A stretch of 64,000 nt of DNA from Chrysoperla carnea (taxonomy: Eukaryota; Arthropoda; Insecta; Neuroptera; Chrysopidae), in assembly GCF_905475395.1 (NCBI RefSeq), contig NC_058339.1, forward strand, positions 44,649,172 to 44,713,171, given 5' to 3'. Below the pieces are notes generated by a model. The model was not told where the DNA came from and did no database searches. It worked only from the letters and a program-made list of their open reading frames with translations. Positions 24,069-37,869 of this stretch are shown here, one piece after another (within the stretch, counting starts at the first letter, position 1; every line of letters starts with the position of its first letter). The translations under genes were made by a program, and so were the position numbers.

Positions 24069-26700
24069 ATTGATAATTGTGTTTGTTCATTGTAAATCGG
24101 TCATTTTTCAAGCGTAATCGTCAACACACGTTCGTACAGTTGCGCACTATATTTTCTTAATGCCCTTTAAATAAAAATAATAATATATAAAAGCTAGAAA
24201 AAAAAAAGTTACTTTTAAACATATCAAATACTAAAAATAGTTCAAAGTTCTGAAACAATGAAACACAAAACAATGTTTTATTGGTTTTAATTTTATTAAA
24301 CAAATAAAATAACGTTATTTCTTAAATTGTTGTGTAATAAAAGTAACAAGTGATTTTTTCATTGAATAATGATGTTGCGATCATTTGTATTACTGGTAAG
24401 ATTCTATGAAATTATATAATGATTTAATCTTCTTATATACAAAAAGCAAGACTTTTTTTACTAGCTTTTGAAATTACACTTGAATTTTTGCATTGGTACT
24501 CTTAGACAAGGTGGTCGTATATTCATCCCTCGCGGAATTACAGGCAGAGGGTGGCTTAATGAATAACTCCTTGTCTCTGCAAAATATCACTCATCATGTC
24601 GTTCGTTATTCAAAACAACAAGCAGGATACCCAGTGGCGGATTTAAGGGAAAAGGCCCAAAATTCATAAATAAAGACTTTTTGTGTATAATTTGGAGGGC
24701 TTAGAGGGCAACTTCTCGTTCGCTAGCCCACGACCAAAAAACTTGGAGATATTGTGAAAGTGATCTTTGTATCCTTATGGTCATCATTCGAACTCCGAAC
24801 AGCAATTCGGACCTCGAAAAAGATTTAATTGACCCTCAAGCATCAAATTGAAAAAGATTTTTTGTTATTTTAACGAATAAAAAATGAAAAATCAATTTGT
24901 TCGATCTTCAATATAACAGAGTGTTTTTAAGGTGTCATTTAACGACACCCTGTTTCATTGAGGTGGAAAAGAAAGCACCGCTACCGCGAATTTTTTTAAG
25001 CAAGATGCCTAGCAGAAGATTATAAGAAGAGGATGTTTACAAAGTCTCCATATTGGTCGTAATCAATAAATTTTTTGGGCAATGGTCTCTAGAATATAAT
25101 GCAAAAAGTCCACCGTACGATCAAAACTTAATCTGACTCTTGGGCTATTATATGAGAGTACTTATATTTTTTATATACTAAAATTTAAATTTCCATAGAA
25201 TTTATTCTAATACCGTTATCATTTTATATTGAATTAATTTTTATTGTTTTATTTAGATTTAGATATTATTGCGTGGATCTTACTATTGGATCTTTATATC
25301 TTATTCAAATCTCAAAGAATGTTATGCAGATTATTATTTGTTTAAATGTTCACGAACTCACGACATAGACACACAAAAAAAACCGTATTTTACAAATACG
25401 GTTATGATTCTGACATTGAATACTGTTATGTAATTCTTCCAAAAAAGTCATTCTTTGTAATCTATTCTAAGCTGAAAATTTGACTGACACTAAAACAAGT
25501 GTTTGACCTATTCGTTGTGTGCGTAGTCATGGTAGGGACAATAAAATCGATGCCAGCGCTTCCAGTGAAAAATTTTGGCGTTAAAGGAGGCTGTTATGAC
25601 TAATTTGCAATTCTTTACATGTTAATATTATAGAAAATGTTATATTAAAATTATTGAAAAACACTAATTAATTAAACTTAATTCATTAAAAATTGTGAAA
25701 AAAAGAAATCAAATTTCACAATTATTATTTGTCAAATGTAAATTATCATAATTATTTATTTAAATTTGTGAGACAATAATATTATATTTTCAATGTAAGT
25801 CATAAATGCAATCCACACAATTATATACCTCCAATAAAACTCACGCACGTTGCGAATAGTTCGAAATAAATTTTCAAGAGGAAATAGCAACCTCAACATG
25901 ACTACCATTTTATCTGTATTATTAAAATAGAAAATTTATTAATTTTAATTTTTTGTCACAAATTGATTGCGTTTATGTTATAAAATTACTAATTTTACTT
26001 AAATTGGTCAACTTATGTATTTGATTTAAATTTATTAAAGAAAAACTTATCAAAAATTCGAAAGTGTTAGAATTTAAACGTAAGGAAAATGTCCTCTTTT
26101 TGCTTAATCAGTGAAGAAACCTTTTAAGAATAAAATGGTTATGTTAGTTTAGTCTCTATTTATTTTCAAATAATTCAATCAATTCATAAATAAAATATTA
26201 AAATGATTTATCGGCGCTTCCACTTACCAAACGCCATTTTCTCACATTCACCAAATTTCAAGTTTTTGTATCTTACCTACCGCATTAACGAATTTATGTT
26301 ATTCACCATCATATTTTATTTTATCTTCATAATTGTAATATTTTAAATTTCAAAACGTTAAGTTGTTTGCAGTGTTCATTAGCCGCAACTAAAACAAAAA
26401 GAACAGTGTTAAATATTTTGGTGTTAATCAAATTTTATTTTACCATAAAAATAAAAATTGCACTGTATAAGAACTGTATTTTTTAAATACAGTTGAATGT
26501 CAGTGAACTATCAAATATTCAATTCATTTAGAATAGTTTGATTTGAAGAGTCTAAATAAAGATTTTTAAAATTAAAAAAATCTAACAAAGCTATAATACA
26601 TTAATAATGATAAAATAATTATTATTAAAGATTACTTACACCACTCTAAAAATATAATTAAAGATCTCTAAACACAAGAGTAATATTATTTCTATACATA
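24069..26700. other. AT-rich interval with two related short hairpins
   Basis: Hairpins at 25381-25403 (AACCGTATTT/AAATACGGTT, loop TAC) and 26472-26494 (AACTGTATTT/AAATACAGTT, loop TTT). A CAGTGGCGGATTTAAGG motif at 24630 resembles text often seen in insect retroelement relics. No gene recognised. Confidence 0.5.
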
Positions 26701-28700
26701 GAACTGAGGCACAACCAAGATGCATGTATACAGAGGGTCTACGAAAGATGATATTGAAACTAGCAGACCTAGACGCCCAGAGTAAATAGATCAATTACAG
26801 AGGACATCTGATCCGAAGGGCATTAAAACAGATATAATTTTGTCAGCAGCATTGCCATACTGATATTGCATTGAAAACTAGAGCAATGAATTTTCCAAGA
26901 AAACTGGACAATACTGCTAACAGAATTGGTTATCCTTTAGCCAACTGAACCACTAGGATCGACCTTGACCATCATATTCTCATTTCTATGGATGACATCG
27001 AATTGGCAACATCTGCTGCGGTAGCTCTCTGTGCACTATAAGAAAACTTTTGTACGAAAATGTCGTATACAAGTTACAATAGTTACTGAACTACACAAAA
27101 AAATCACGAGAATGTGGAGATAATACGCGCTTGTATTACTTGCGTGAATGTTTAACTCTAGTTTAGTGCATTGGCTGGGGTACAAAAGACCGCTTTTTTA
27201 GCGAAATCGAACAATGCGAGGAGAAGATAGACGGGACACTACAAGTATCACCTCCACATTTTCGTTCCTTGTCCAACTTCTTCCTACTCGGCAAAAGAGT
27301 GGAGGAGGCATTTTGCCTCTTAAAAATTTGTAGAAATGTTTATTAGAGAAGAAGAAATGCGTTTCTCTGCATTAAAAATAGTTAGTTTAATGGACCCATT
27401 CTGTATAAAAAGATATTCTTCCGTTGACTAAAATAATAATTTAAAAATATGTGGTTTTCTGAGAATTTATGAACAAAAAATTTATGTGCACGTTTAAAAA
27501 GTAAATTTAAGAAATAGTTTTTCAAATAAAAATATAAAACATTCCATTATTTTAATTGTTTCATTTTCAATTTATTTATTTAAGTTTTATGGGAAGGTAG
27601 TTAAGATTGTACATATTTTTGATTGAGACCATAATTTTAAAGAATTTTGGAAATCCACGCTCACTGTTTTACTGGTCTAAAGAAAATAAAAATCGCGAGT
27701 CACGGTAATATAATTTGTGTAGAAAAATCGACACGTAGGTACATGCAAACACGTTTATGATAGCCATATCCTAGCCCCGTGAAAATAGCACTCCCAAATG
27801 CGAATTTTCATAAAATAATGATTGGATTCGTTTGTCTATTATTTGTCCATTGTCCACCCAAAATTTTCAAACGAATGGCATCTAAATTTTATGAAAATTT
27901 GCATCTGGGGGTGCTTACTTTAATTAGACGGTTTTTTATTTTTGTAGATTTTTTGGGTCAGAAAACGTCTTCTCAGAAGATCTTAGCAAAGTTTTATCAT
28001 AATCTGATGAATGGTTTAAGAACGCATAGAAGACAAACATACCTACATTTATTTATATTAATATATCAAATATCTTCTCAATTTAGAATCATAATTATCT
28101 TAAAATTATCAACTTTTGGTCTAATATGTAGGAAAAAATGCTTGACAGTTATAAATTATATACCAATTAATGAACAAACTTATTTGAAATTAATGATTTA
28201 GGTTAGATGGACAACGATTCATGTGAAAAAAATAGAATTTAGTAATTATTAGGTGCAGTGATGTTACAGCATATAGATAATTTACCATTAGGAACTAATT
28301 TAATTATTTTTATAAACGACATGATGACTTAAAACATTTGAAAATTGTTTGTATAAAATATAAAAAAAAAATCAAAAATATGACACGGTCATTATCCGAC
28401 AGAAAATAAATTAGATCAAGATATTTTTGTATTTATTTGTGTAACTGTTTACTATTTTGGAAACATAATTTTAAGATTATTTGTTTATTTATTTTATATT
28501 CTTTATTAAATGATTTTGGTTGATTAAACATAAATAACGGTAATTGATACACTGACAGACACAGAAAATAAAACTCCCAAACAAAACATTTTCAGCCGAC
28601 GAAAAACTTAAAAATTTGGTTTACAATTAAGCTGTAGTTAGTTTATTTTTTTCTATGCAGGTTTTATATACATAGGGTAGAAAAAAGCCCTCTTTCTTTT
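26701..28700. other. Non-coding interval with an imperfect palindrome at 27787-27915
   Basis: The arms 27787-27834 and 27868-27915 are imperfect reverse complements (AGCACTCCCAAATGC... and ...CTGGGGGTGCT). They account for the open frame there, so it is not called as a gene. The 26.7-27.0 kb part is less AT-rich but shows no sustained frame. Confidence 0.55.
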
Positions 28701-30396
28701 TTTGATCCGATGTACGAATAATTACCTATTAATTGAAATAGACAAACAACCAGAAGTGCACTACTGTGGTAAGGCAGTGGGGGGGGGGATAGTAGGAAAC
28801 AGCGAGGGTGAGAAGCGAGTGTTACAATGTTACGCTGGCATGTTCGTAAGCATCCGTGTACAAGTGTTTGACAAATGGAAGGGGGGTTTTCGACTTAGAA
28901 TTTTCTACCTGATGCAACAAGGGCGTCCGTTATTCCTGGGACACCTTGTATAGCTTGGTTGCGTGATAGCTTCGATTATGAACCGATTTTAATATTTTTT
29001 ATTTCGAGGGTGGTTGCAATTAAAATTGAAGCACTTTTATGGCATAGAAATTTTTTAAAGATCATTTCTTAAAGAGTAATTACGTGTAGAAATCGACGCC
29101 TTCTGTATCCTTCGATATTAAGATAACGATTCATTGGCGTTGAGTTCAAAACTTAATTGGTCACGATAAACTCAATCAGAATGGTTCTTAGGTATGTTTG
29201 ATGGAAATTTCCTTCAGACAAATTGCACATTCAATAGATTTGGATTCCATCACCAACACAGAAGTATTTAGGTATTCTAGGGGTTTTTAAATTTTACACA
29301 TTTTACATGGTGGCCAGTCTTTGCACATTTAAGATGGTGGCCAATTTGATAGCTATTCAATACGACAATATTGATTATTTATATTACTTTAATTGATTTG
29401 ATTAATATAAGTTGTTTCAGTTTCTATATTTGTGAATGTAATTTTAAATTCTTTATTATCATATAAAATATAATTAAAATAAAAATTATTTTTACACTTC
29501 AATAATAATTTTTTGTTTAAATAATTACACAAATATAAAAAAAAAAAATTACTTGAATCAAGAAAAATATTTTCTTCAAAATACACAATTCTTGTTTTAA
29601 ATCATTTTGTATTCTAAGAACCAGGATAATTATTTTGTTGAACTAAAGTCTTACTTTTAATTGTACGAATGCTTTGCGTTTTTCCAATGTTTTTACACTT
29701 TTTTAGACTTTTTTTAAAATCTAAATCAATCTTAAAATATATATCCATTCGATTCGCGTTTACATAAAAGTACAGAAAATGGTACAATGTGCATATCAAA
29801 AATATCACGTTTGTACTATCTAGTGCCGCCATTTTTGGTACTTCATACTGATTACTTAGCATGGGGATACCGAGGGAGAGGGTTGTTTCAGCTACTGCAC
29901 CTTGGACCTGGATCGGTCATTATTAGCTGGATAAGTATTTATTCATGCGAAAATATTGTTTTATTTTTAAACTAAAAATTCCTGATTGTCTCTTTTTAGA
30001 CAAAAAAATTTCTGCTAATTATGAATAGCATTCACCAGAAAATGCATAGTTTTCAAATAGAACTATCTAACTATACTAATAATAAAGTACTGAGAAAACA
30101 TTCAGCCGATACTTCCTACCTAGATTCTACATTACAAAGTTGCTATGTAGCTAAAACAAAGATCATTGTTCTGAATTTATGATGTGAGTGCATTATGTAT
30201 GAGAATTAATAAGCAATTCCTTTTGTATTTGATAATCTCCAGATAGATGATGTTGGGTGTTTGAAAGAGCATTGTATGATAATTATATACAAATATTTAA
30301 AATATTTTACTATTATTTTTATTATAACATAGATTACAATGGTGCTTTTTTTACCTTTACATGTACAGAGTGTATCATTAGGATTGTACAAAAAAT
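28701..30396. other. Non-coding interval
   Basis: No gene recognised. A GC-richer patch at 28.75-28.95 kb ends in GGGACACCTTGTATAG, a variant of the ACACCCTGTATA motif found elsewhere in the window. Confidence 0.45.
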
Positions 30397-31044
30397 TTAA
30401 GGATGTATGAGCATGACAACAATGTTTGATTTAAAGGCTCAAAATTTGTTTGTAGGTAGTCTTTTACTCAAAGAATATGTGGTTAAAATTTCAGCTTAGG
30501 TATCCGTGCAAATTTTTAATAAAGAAGTCATTAAAAATCGATATAAAATACATTGGCTATTATGGAGGAATCTCAAAAAACGACATATTTTGGAGTTTTT
30601 GATAATTTTCATTTGGAATGAATGAAAACAAATTAAAAAAAAAAACTTTTTAATAGAAAGTAAACATATTAGCAATGAATTAGAAAAGAAAAAAACTAAG
30701 TGTCACCGTCCATATAAGGGATGTAAGAGCAGGGTAGATTAAGGGTTGAAATTATTTTTATCTTATTTTCAACTTTGATGATGAATTTTGTTATAACTTC
30801 ATGAATGTAGACGAAAAATAAGAATAAAATTTTTCGATATGTGTCTTGGTTTTCGAAATATCGAAAGCTAAATAATTAAACAAAATTTTCAATTTTCGAT
30901 ATTTTGAAAATTAAGCCAGATATCGAAAAATTTTATTCTTACTTTTCGTCTTATATCGTCAAGTAATAATATAAATTTATCATCAAAATTGAAAATATCT
31001 ATTTTTAAATTTGTGCCCCCACTACCATGCTCATACATCCTGAA
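30397..31044. mobile_element. Second foldback element with TTAA-type ends
   Basis: The left end TTAA-GGATGTATGAGCATG (from 30397) and the right end CATGCTCATACATCC (31026-31040) are exact 15-bp inverted termini; the right flank is TGAA, one base from TTAA. An internal copy of the terminus (GGATGTAAGAGCAGG) lies at 30719, and from there to 31040 the sequence folds into long imperfect arms meeting near 30880. Ends and layout resemble the element at 11469-11976. Confidence 0.7.
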
Positions 31045-31500
31045 TATGCAATTTCTTGCACAGAATTAAGAAAGCAAATTCTTTTAATCACACACGATTT
31101 TATCAGTTTAAGATATTGCATGGTTGCTAAATTTGACCGTCACAACGGTCACAATAGTAACAACGAAACTAAGGAGTTCATACATAAGTTAAAATTGCAA
31201 ATTCGTAACTATTTCATTGTAAAATTTGAAAAAAAAGAAAGAAAAGACTTTCCTTTCGTTTTAAATTAAGGTCAAAATTTTCGAATTTTTTTCCCAAAGA
31301 ACTCTAAATTGTTGTGAAGAACTGATGTAGTGCATGGTATATCCACAAAGAAGATGCAGTCATCCTTTCCTCAGGCCTCCAATTGTAGGCACTGATAACA
31401 AAAAATGCATCTACCTTCCCAAAGAACGCGCTTTTTACTTAGTTCTCCATCATAAAAAATTATGAATTGAGTAAATAATGTTTTTTATTTGAATTTACAG

Positions 31501-33323
31501 GAATGCCAAAATCTTGTAGAAGAAAATCGTCGTTTAAATAATGGTCTTGGAACTAACAATCGGTCCTGTAATGGTATTGGAAACACTGATGATCTCCCCG
31601 TTGAGAGTTTTGTGTTGCAGTCTCAAGTCAATACTTTACAATGGCAATTGAAACAGGTAAATATAATTGACAAATTAATATAACATGGCCTTTCAGTTTA
31701 AAATAAATTTGATATGGGTCTGATCTCTTTAGTAGGTACCTATAGTGTATTCTAAAATCTTAAGTCTCAGATTTTATTTGCGAAATAAAAAGCCTACAGT
31801 CTAAAATTGTTTTTTAAATTTCCTATTCATTCTGAATAAATCCAAGCCCGTTTATCGATTCGAAATGAATTTCCGCTTCAAGATAATGGAAAACTTTTTT
31901 ACTAAGGTTATTTCGATTTCAAGAGTTCAGGTTCCGTTCCAATAAGTTTTTTGCTCCTTTTCTATAAAGACATCGTTCAAATAAAAAAAATAAAAATTAT
32001 TTCTTTTGACTACTCTTTATGAACAAGAATGTAACTTTTTAATTTATACATACGTAGGTAATTAATGAAAATATAACGGGAGTAGTCGTATAACCTTAGT
32101 ACGTAAATAATTTTATTTTTTTCTAATATTTTACAGACTGAATCCAGTCGTTTAATGTATCGTGAAGTTATGGAACAGATGGTGTGCTTTCTTGAAAGAG
32201 CTCATAGAAGTTTAGATTTATTACAAGAACGCCTTCAAAGTCCAAATAGCTCAACGTCAACATTACGCCGACAGTCATGTGTTCCAAGATCTCGCAGTGT
32301 TCATCAAGTGTCGACACCGCCCCCACCAGTTCTTCGAGCACATAGTACAGCACAAATTCAACAAGATACGACTGATTTTTCGAACTTTAATGGCTTTAAA
32401 GATTATACATGGTAAGATTTTAAAAGTGTCATTGTCGAAGCAGCATTTAAAAAATCTTTTTAATTTATTATAGGCGCAAACAAAAATTACAAGAACCAAC
32501 ACCAGAAGAAATTTCACCAGAAACTTTATCCCAAGAAGCGTTCAGACTACTGCGCACAGCTCAGTCGTTACTGAACACACGAGAACCAGACCTGGTAAAT
32601 CATTGTAATTCATCATTTTCACCGAATACTAATGAAATATCAAAAGAAGATAAAACAGATATAGAGCAAGCTGATCAAGAATTTCTTACACAATTATCAC
32701 GAGAATTTCCACCACAAAATTCACTAAAACTTGCCAATTCAAATGCACCACAAATTTCTACAGCTTTTAACAGAAAATTATCTTTACAAAGAACATCCTC
32801 GAATTCTTCAAAACGGAACAGTCTCATCGAAACAGATTTTCCCGTATTGCCATCTACTGCTGAATATGAAACATCATTCTCTGGTAAACAAAAGAGACAT
32901 AGTGTATCTTCAAATCAATCTTTGCCAACAAGTTCGCCAAATTCTACACTAAATCGACAGTCTGATATGAATTACTCATTTGATAATGTTAAAGAAAAAT
33001 CGCGTTCACCGCCCATGGGCAGTGTCAGTTCAGCAGAAGATGAAAGTGGGTTTTCATCTATGAGTTCATTTCAAGAAATCGGATTACCAGTTGTGAATTC
33101 AACAATTATCGAAACATTAGAAAAAGGGAATGATTCGCCTATTGTTAGAAATAATAGTTTTACATCGGATAAAATTAAAGAAAAACTTTGTTGGCTAAAT
33201 CAAGATATAGGATTACCATCGCATGACTCTAAAGCTACACCCACTCATCCAATACATAGACGATGGAGTTCGAATCCTGTAGAATCAGCTAAACGAGATC
33301 CTTTAAGAGTATTGTGGGTTTAA
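31501..33323 (+). CDS. qtc: Coiled-coil protein, quick-to-court-like, 3' three exons (5' partial)
   Basis: Three exons join in frame: 31501-31656, 32137-32411 and 32474-33323, giving about 426 residues ending in LRVLWV and a TAA stop at 33321. Each intron has GT/AG ends, and TG|G across the second intron restores a Trp codon. The first exon is helical and polar (EECQNLVEENRRLNN-type) and ends in a heptad-like stretch. The second contains FLERAHRSLDLLQERL, then a Ser/Arg/Pro-rich linker. The last is mostly low-complexity Ser/Asn/Gln with the short acidic block DESGFSSMSSFQEIGLP. From memory of the family, the FLERAHRSL block and the conserved C-terminus suggest the insect quick-to-court coiled-coil protein, named for a Drosophila male courtship phenotype; its biochemical role is poorly known. 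The first exon is preceded by an acceptor, so upstream exons exist but none was recognised within the window. Being a real gene is near certain; the name is less so. Confidence 0.6.
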
Positions 33324-36219
33324 AAATATGTTATTTATTAAAAAATGCATTCAAAAAATTTTTTTATTTATTGTTTTCATTAAAAAATATTCAGCAAAAT
33401 TTAAATTTTAAAAAATCGATTATTTATGTTAAATTGAAATTGGCATTGTCAATTGAATTTGTTGCATTTTAATCTGAGACTGAGAACACTTAAGAACTTC
33501 AAATTTTATGAAACTGTAACATTTCGTTTGTTTGCACATGTTTATTATAAAAGTGACAGCTAATTCTGTGAAAGATATTAAAATTTTATAAACTTAGTGC
33601 ATTACAAGTAGCGTCATCACCAGAGTAAATCGAAATTTTATTGTTTTGCATCACAAAAAAGTATCCAGAATTATTAAATAACACTTACAATTTTGGTTAA
33701 ACAAGGTTTTACTACACTTTTTATAGGCATTATCCGACATATCAATGTCAGCATGACCAAAAGTTCTAAAAGATTTTGCCATTCGGATACATCGAAATAG
33801 TAATTTCAATTTCGGAAACCAAGTAAAAGTGAGGAAACAAACAAAAGTGAGACGATGATTGGTCAATCAAATTGCTACTCTACTCGAAGGTGCATTGGGG
33901 TTGTAGAAAATTCTCGAATTATTGTTTCACAATTCTGACCGTTTTAACGGATTTTCAGATGCTTTAATACAGCCAAACAGAATTCTCTATTAACACCTGA
34001 TTAATTTATGACCGAATCCCGAATATCGAGAAAAACAATGAGTTTCTTTCTAACAATTATCACTCTTGTAACACGTAGTAAAATACTGATTCACTTTAAG
34101 GTTATCAGCGATTGAACACGCAAAGTCGTTCGCTACATAAAAAGACTTTTTTGAAGTTTGAAACAAAATTGTTGTAACATTATGGCATTCATTTTAATAG
34201 CAGCTACGGATATTTATTTATAATTATGAAGAAATAAGTACAAAAATCATAAGTATTAATAGCTGCAACTAAAAGTGTGTAAGCATAAATTCCAAGTCGT
34301 TAAAAATTAAACATAAATTTGAATCATAGTTAAGGAAAAAAAATCTGAATCTTTAAATTCATTGCCAATATTTGAAATCAATTTACACTGATGGAATTAC
34401 CAAAAGGATAAAAGAGTAATTTTTTAAATTTGGACAGAAAAAAAATTCATTTTTCATAAAAAATTTCCTGTTTTGTCGTAAACATTAAAAAATTGTCGTT
34501 TCCCTCTTGGTTACTCGATCGGCAGGCACACTGTATGCCTACGTTTTTAATCATTCGTAAAAAAAAATACTAATCAGTAATCATAAACAAAATTAAGGAG
34601 TACATTATCAATGGAACCTATTACAATATTTGTATAACAGTTTCGGAAATTTTTGACACCATTGCGATCTTCGGTTGTCAATATTGGTTTAGCTCTAATT
34701 ACTAGCACGAAGTCTATAAAACAAGAAAACTGAAAAATATTTTACCCTTTGCTATTCAATTTATTATTTGTATCATCTTTTTTTAATGAAAATTCGATAA
34801 ATATGATGGAAACGTAATTTGAAGGGTGCTTTGGAGTAGCAGCGCTTCATTGTAGAATAGCCGTCGAGGAACTTTAAAAACTTTATTTATTTATTTTTAT
34901 TTTTTGTAAATATTCAATTATTGCCAAGGCTGTAAAAGCTTTTCATACTTAATCTCGAAATTTCATTTTCATGATAAAAATTTCAAATGTTTCATATAAT
35001 TTCATTAATGATTATAATTTTACTGATATTTTCGTTGTTAATGATATTAAATTATATTTATGGTACAGTTTTATTTAAGTACGAAAAATTGTTTCGGCAT
35101 AATTTTTTTTGTATGTTACAGTTTTTGCCAAATATGTATAGCTATATCATTTAGCAATTAAAATGTATAACTTAAATTAGAGATTAGAAATTTTATGTTT
35201 TATATAAATAAAAAATATAATGAAAAATTGAAATGTGTAACTGTTTTATATTTGTATTTTACAATCCTTGTTTCCTTAATGATAGAACTTTTAGTTGGTA
35301 TTCTAAAATTTCCTTAATTTATGCTGGATTCTAAAAATTTATAAAAATTACAATGATACAAAAATGGGAAATGATACAAAGAAGGCATCGGATTTTTAAG
35401 AGCTATAAAAATGGGAAAATATTCTACTTCTCAAACTATTACCAGTGATACGTAATTTCAACAAATTAAACTGAAAAATACCACCCAAATATCTGCAGGT
35501 AGCAAATTTTTATAAATTTGATATTGTAACGAAAACTTTATTTGGATCGTTTCAAAATTTTCAGTCTTAATGAAAGATAATAAATTGGTTTGAATCAAAA
35601 TAGGCAAAAAAAAGGAAGTTTTTTCCCGATACAAACTTTTTTAGCTTTTATCAGAATGAATAGGAAATCGTCAGAAAATACAGATAATTTTTTCATTCAA
35701 TTGAAGAAATAAATTGGATTTTTTATTATTAGGTTGATATCATACGATACTTATTAATATATAAATTAAGGAGAAAGTACCGTCTAAGTAAAAACATTTT
35801 TTTTGAAAAAACTTACCGTGGAAAATTTACCACTATTTACCATTAGGCAGAAAGTTAGGTTTCATGGATTTTTGTACGTGCCATATCCTAGAAAATTTTC
35901 TTAGTAGGTAGGTGTGAGTAGTTGCGTATATGAAATTATATTTTCAAATTGTGAAAGACTAAACGAACCAAATCTTCTTTTTCATTTTCTAAGTGTAAAA
36001 AGAAGAAAAAGGATATAACAATAAGAAAATTACTAATATTTTTAGTGAAGATAGCAACCAAATAAAGTTTAAAAAAATAGATAGTAGATGGAGGTAACAG
36101 ATTGATCATTTATTACTTTTACTTTAGTGTTCTAACTAAAGTGAGGTTAAAAGTGTATGGTTATAAAAATATTATTTATATGAATAACTTTTAAAAATTA
36201 ATAAAGGACCCTTATAAAT
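33324..36219. other. Intergenic or 3' UTR region
   Basis: Lies between the coiled-coil gene and mRpS22. No coding segment was seen. An AATAAA near 35205 could end a long 3' UTR, but nothing decides this. Confidence 0.4.
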
Positions 36220-37399
36220 ATGACATCGTTAATAAAAAATCTAAACAAAACGAAATTTATTTTAAATGTTTTCTTTTATAAAGAAAATAAAATATTGAGT
36301 TCTTCTATTCATACAAATTTAATCCCTTCATTCTATGGTATGGTCTCATTAAATGAAACAAATTTCTACATTTTACATTTTTTTAATTATTTTATAGATA
36401 AAGATCCCGGACCAACATTCATCAATGATAAAGTTCAAAATCATTTAAAATTGTTAACCAGAATTAACATAAAGAAAGTATATCGTAAACGAAAAATGGA
36501 AGATAAATACTTACATACTCCACAGTACAAATTTATGACAACAGAACAAGTTGAAAAGTTAATGAATGATATGCGTTTAAAAGCTGAAGAAAAACTACAA
36601 ATGCCACCAGTTGTACAAGTACATAGTATAATCTATTCTATCATTGGCTAAACTAACCGTTATTCTTAAGTGATTTTACTCGCAGTGCAGAAAGCATTGA
36701 AAAACTATCTCTTAACGTATTGCTTGTATTTTTCAGGTTCGAAAACCAATTAATGATATACTAAGTACAGATTCAGCTTTAACAGGTTACGATACAGCCA
36801 AATTTGTTTTCACCGATATCACTTATGGTATTGATGACCGTGAACGTATAATTTTAACACGAGAACCAGATGGTACTTTACAAAAATCAGATTGGAACAC
36901 ACGACACCGTATGAATCAATTATATTTCCCAAGGACTGGACGTAGTTTAGCAAAACCACGCATGTTTGAAGAACAATTTTTAAACGATTTATTAGAACGT
37001 AAAGAATATGAATTTATTTTGGATTCAGCATGTGTTCAATTTGAACCTGATGATGAAGAATATCAAAAAGTTACAAGTATTTGTTATCAAACTATTAGCA
37101 ACGAAAGAGATTTTGAAAAATTACGATCAACCAGACATTTTGGTCCGTTGGTCTTTTATTTAGTTTGGAATAAAAATATTGATAATTTATTATTAGATTT
37201 ATTAGAAACTAAGTATATTGAGGAAGCATCTGCTTTAATAAGTTTATTTTATACCGTACATAAAATTGATGTAAACAATTTATCATCAGATGATTTATTA
37301 AAAAAATACATTTTAGAATCAACAGCATCGAATCGCGCAGTTTTAGAGTTGGCTTTACAAGCTAATGAAAATCTTAAGTCTACACAAGCGTTATCTTAA
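36220..37399 (+). CDS. mRpS22: Mitochondrial ribosomal protein S22
   Basis: Three exons: 36220-36337, 36398-36618 and 36737-37399, giving 333 residues, close to the usual MRPS22 length of about 360. Intron 1 is only 60 nt (phase 1) and intron 2 is 118 nt (phase 0). The product is a component of the small subunit of the mitochondrial ribosome. Supporting blocks are LLTRINIKKVYRKRK, KFMTTEQVEKLM, the MPPVVQVRKPI junction, FVFTDITYGIDDRERIILTREPDGTL and RMNQLYFPRTGR, all characteristic of the family. The start at 36220 gives a basic, hydroxylated, acid-poor N-terminus (MTSLIKNLNKTKF...) that fits a mitochondrial targeting peptide. A polyadenylation signal AATAAA lies at 37438, about 40 nt after the stop. 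Intron 1 is free of stops and divisible by three, so retention would add 20 residues; splicing is preferred because it yields a continuous hydrophilic SFYDKDPGP and removes a hydrophobic insert. Confidence 0.93.
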
Positions 37400-37437
37400 G
37401 AAATATGTTGTACATTATACATTTATTAGTCATTAAC

Positions 37438-37443
37438 AATAAA
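37438..37443 (+). terminator. Polyadenylation signal AATAAA of mRpS22
   Basis: About 40 nt after the stop codon of mRpS22. Confidence 0.6.
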
Positions 37444-37869
37444 TATTTTATGATGATATTTTCTATGTCAATTTCTAAAATTCTTTTTTTTTATGTCCTA
37501 GTTTCCTACAAAATTAAAAACACGATTTAAAAAGATAGGAATAATATAGATTATAAGTTCAAATGAACATAACTTATTTTTCGTAATTCTTTTGCTTCAA
37601 ATTTGGAACTAATTTATTTTGTGTCCTTTTCAAAGGAACATGGCAACGTTAAAAATTTTCCAAAAAAACCTATTTTATTCAATGGCAGATAAAATAATTT
37701 TTCCATTTATGATTCGATTACCTCCCTTTTAAAATAAAAAAAATCTATTAGTTTGATGTGGAGCCAAGATCATTTTTTAATGTAAGATATTAGAAAGAGC
37801 AAATGACATCTCAACGGTGATGGAATCATTAACTTTTTTAGGCGGAGGCCTGTAGACTTACTTATAATG

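Noticed and set aside
27779-28201. 140-residue open frame, the longest in the left half after 12 kb
   Set aside because: Its first third is an imperfect palindrome (27787-27915), the rest has no family features, and there are no supporting splice sites.
28702-28953. 83-residue open frame in a GC-richer patch
   Set aside because: Gly runs come from a poly-G tract, it ends in a repeat-end motif and resembles no protein family.
36338-36397. Reading mRpS22 without intron 1
   Set aside because: The frame is open, but GT/AG ends and a hydrophobic insert absent from the family support splicing; kept as a finding only.
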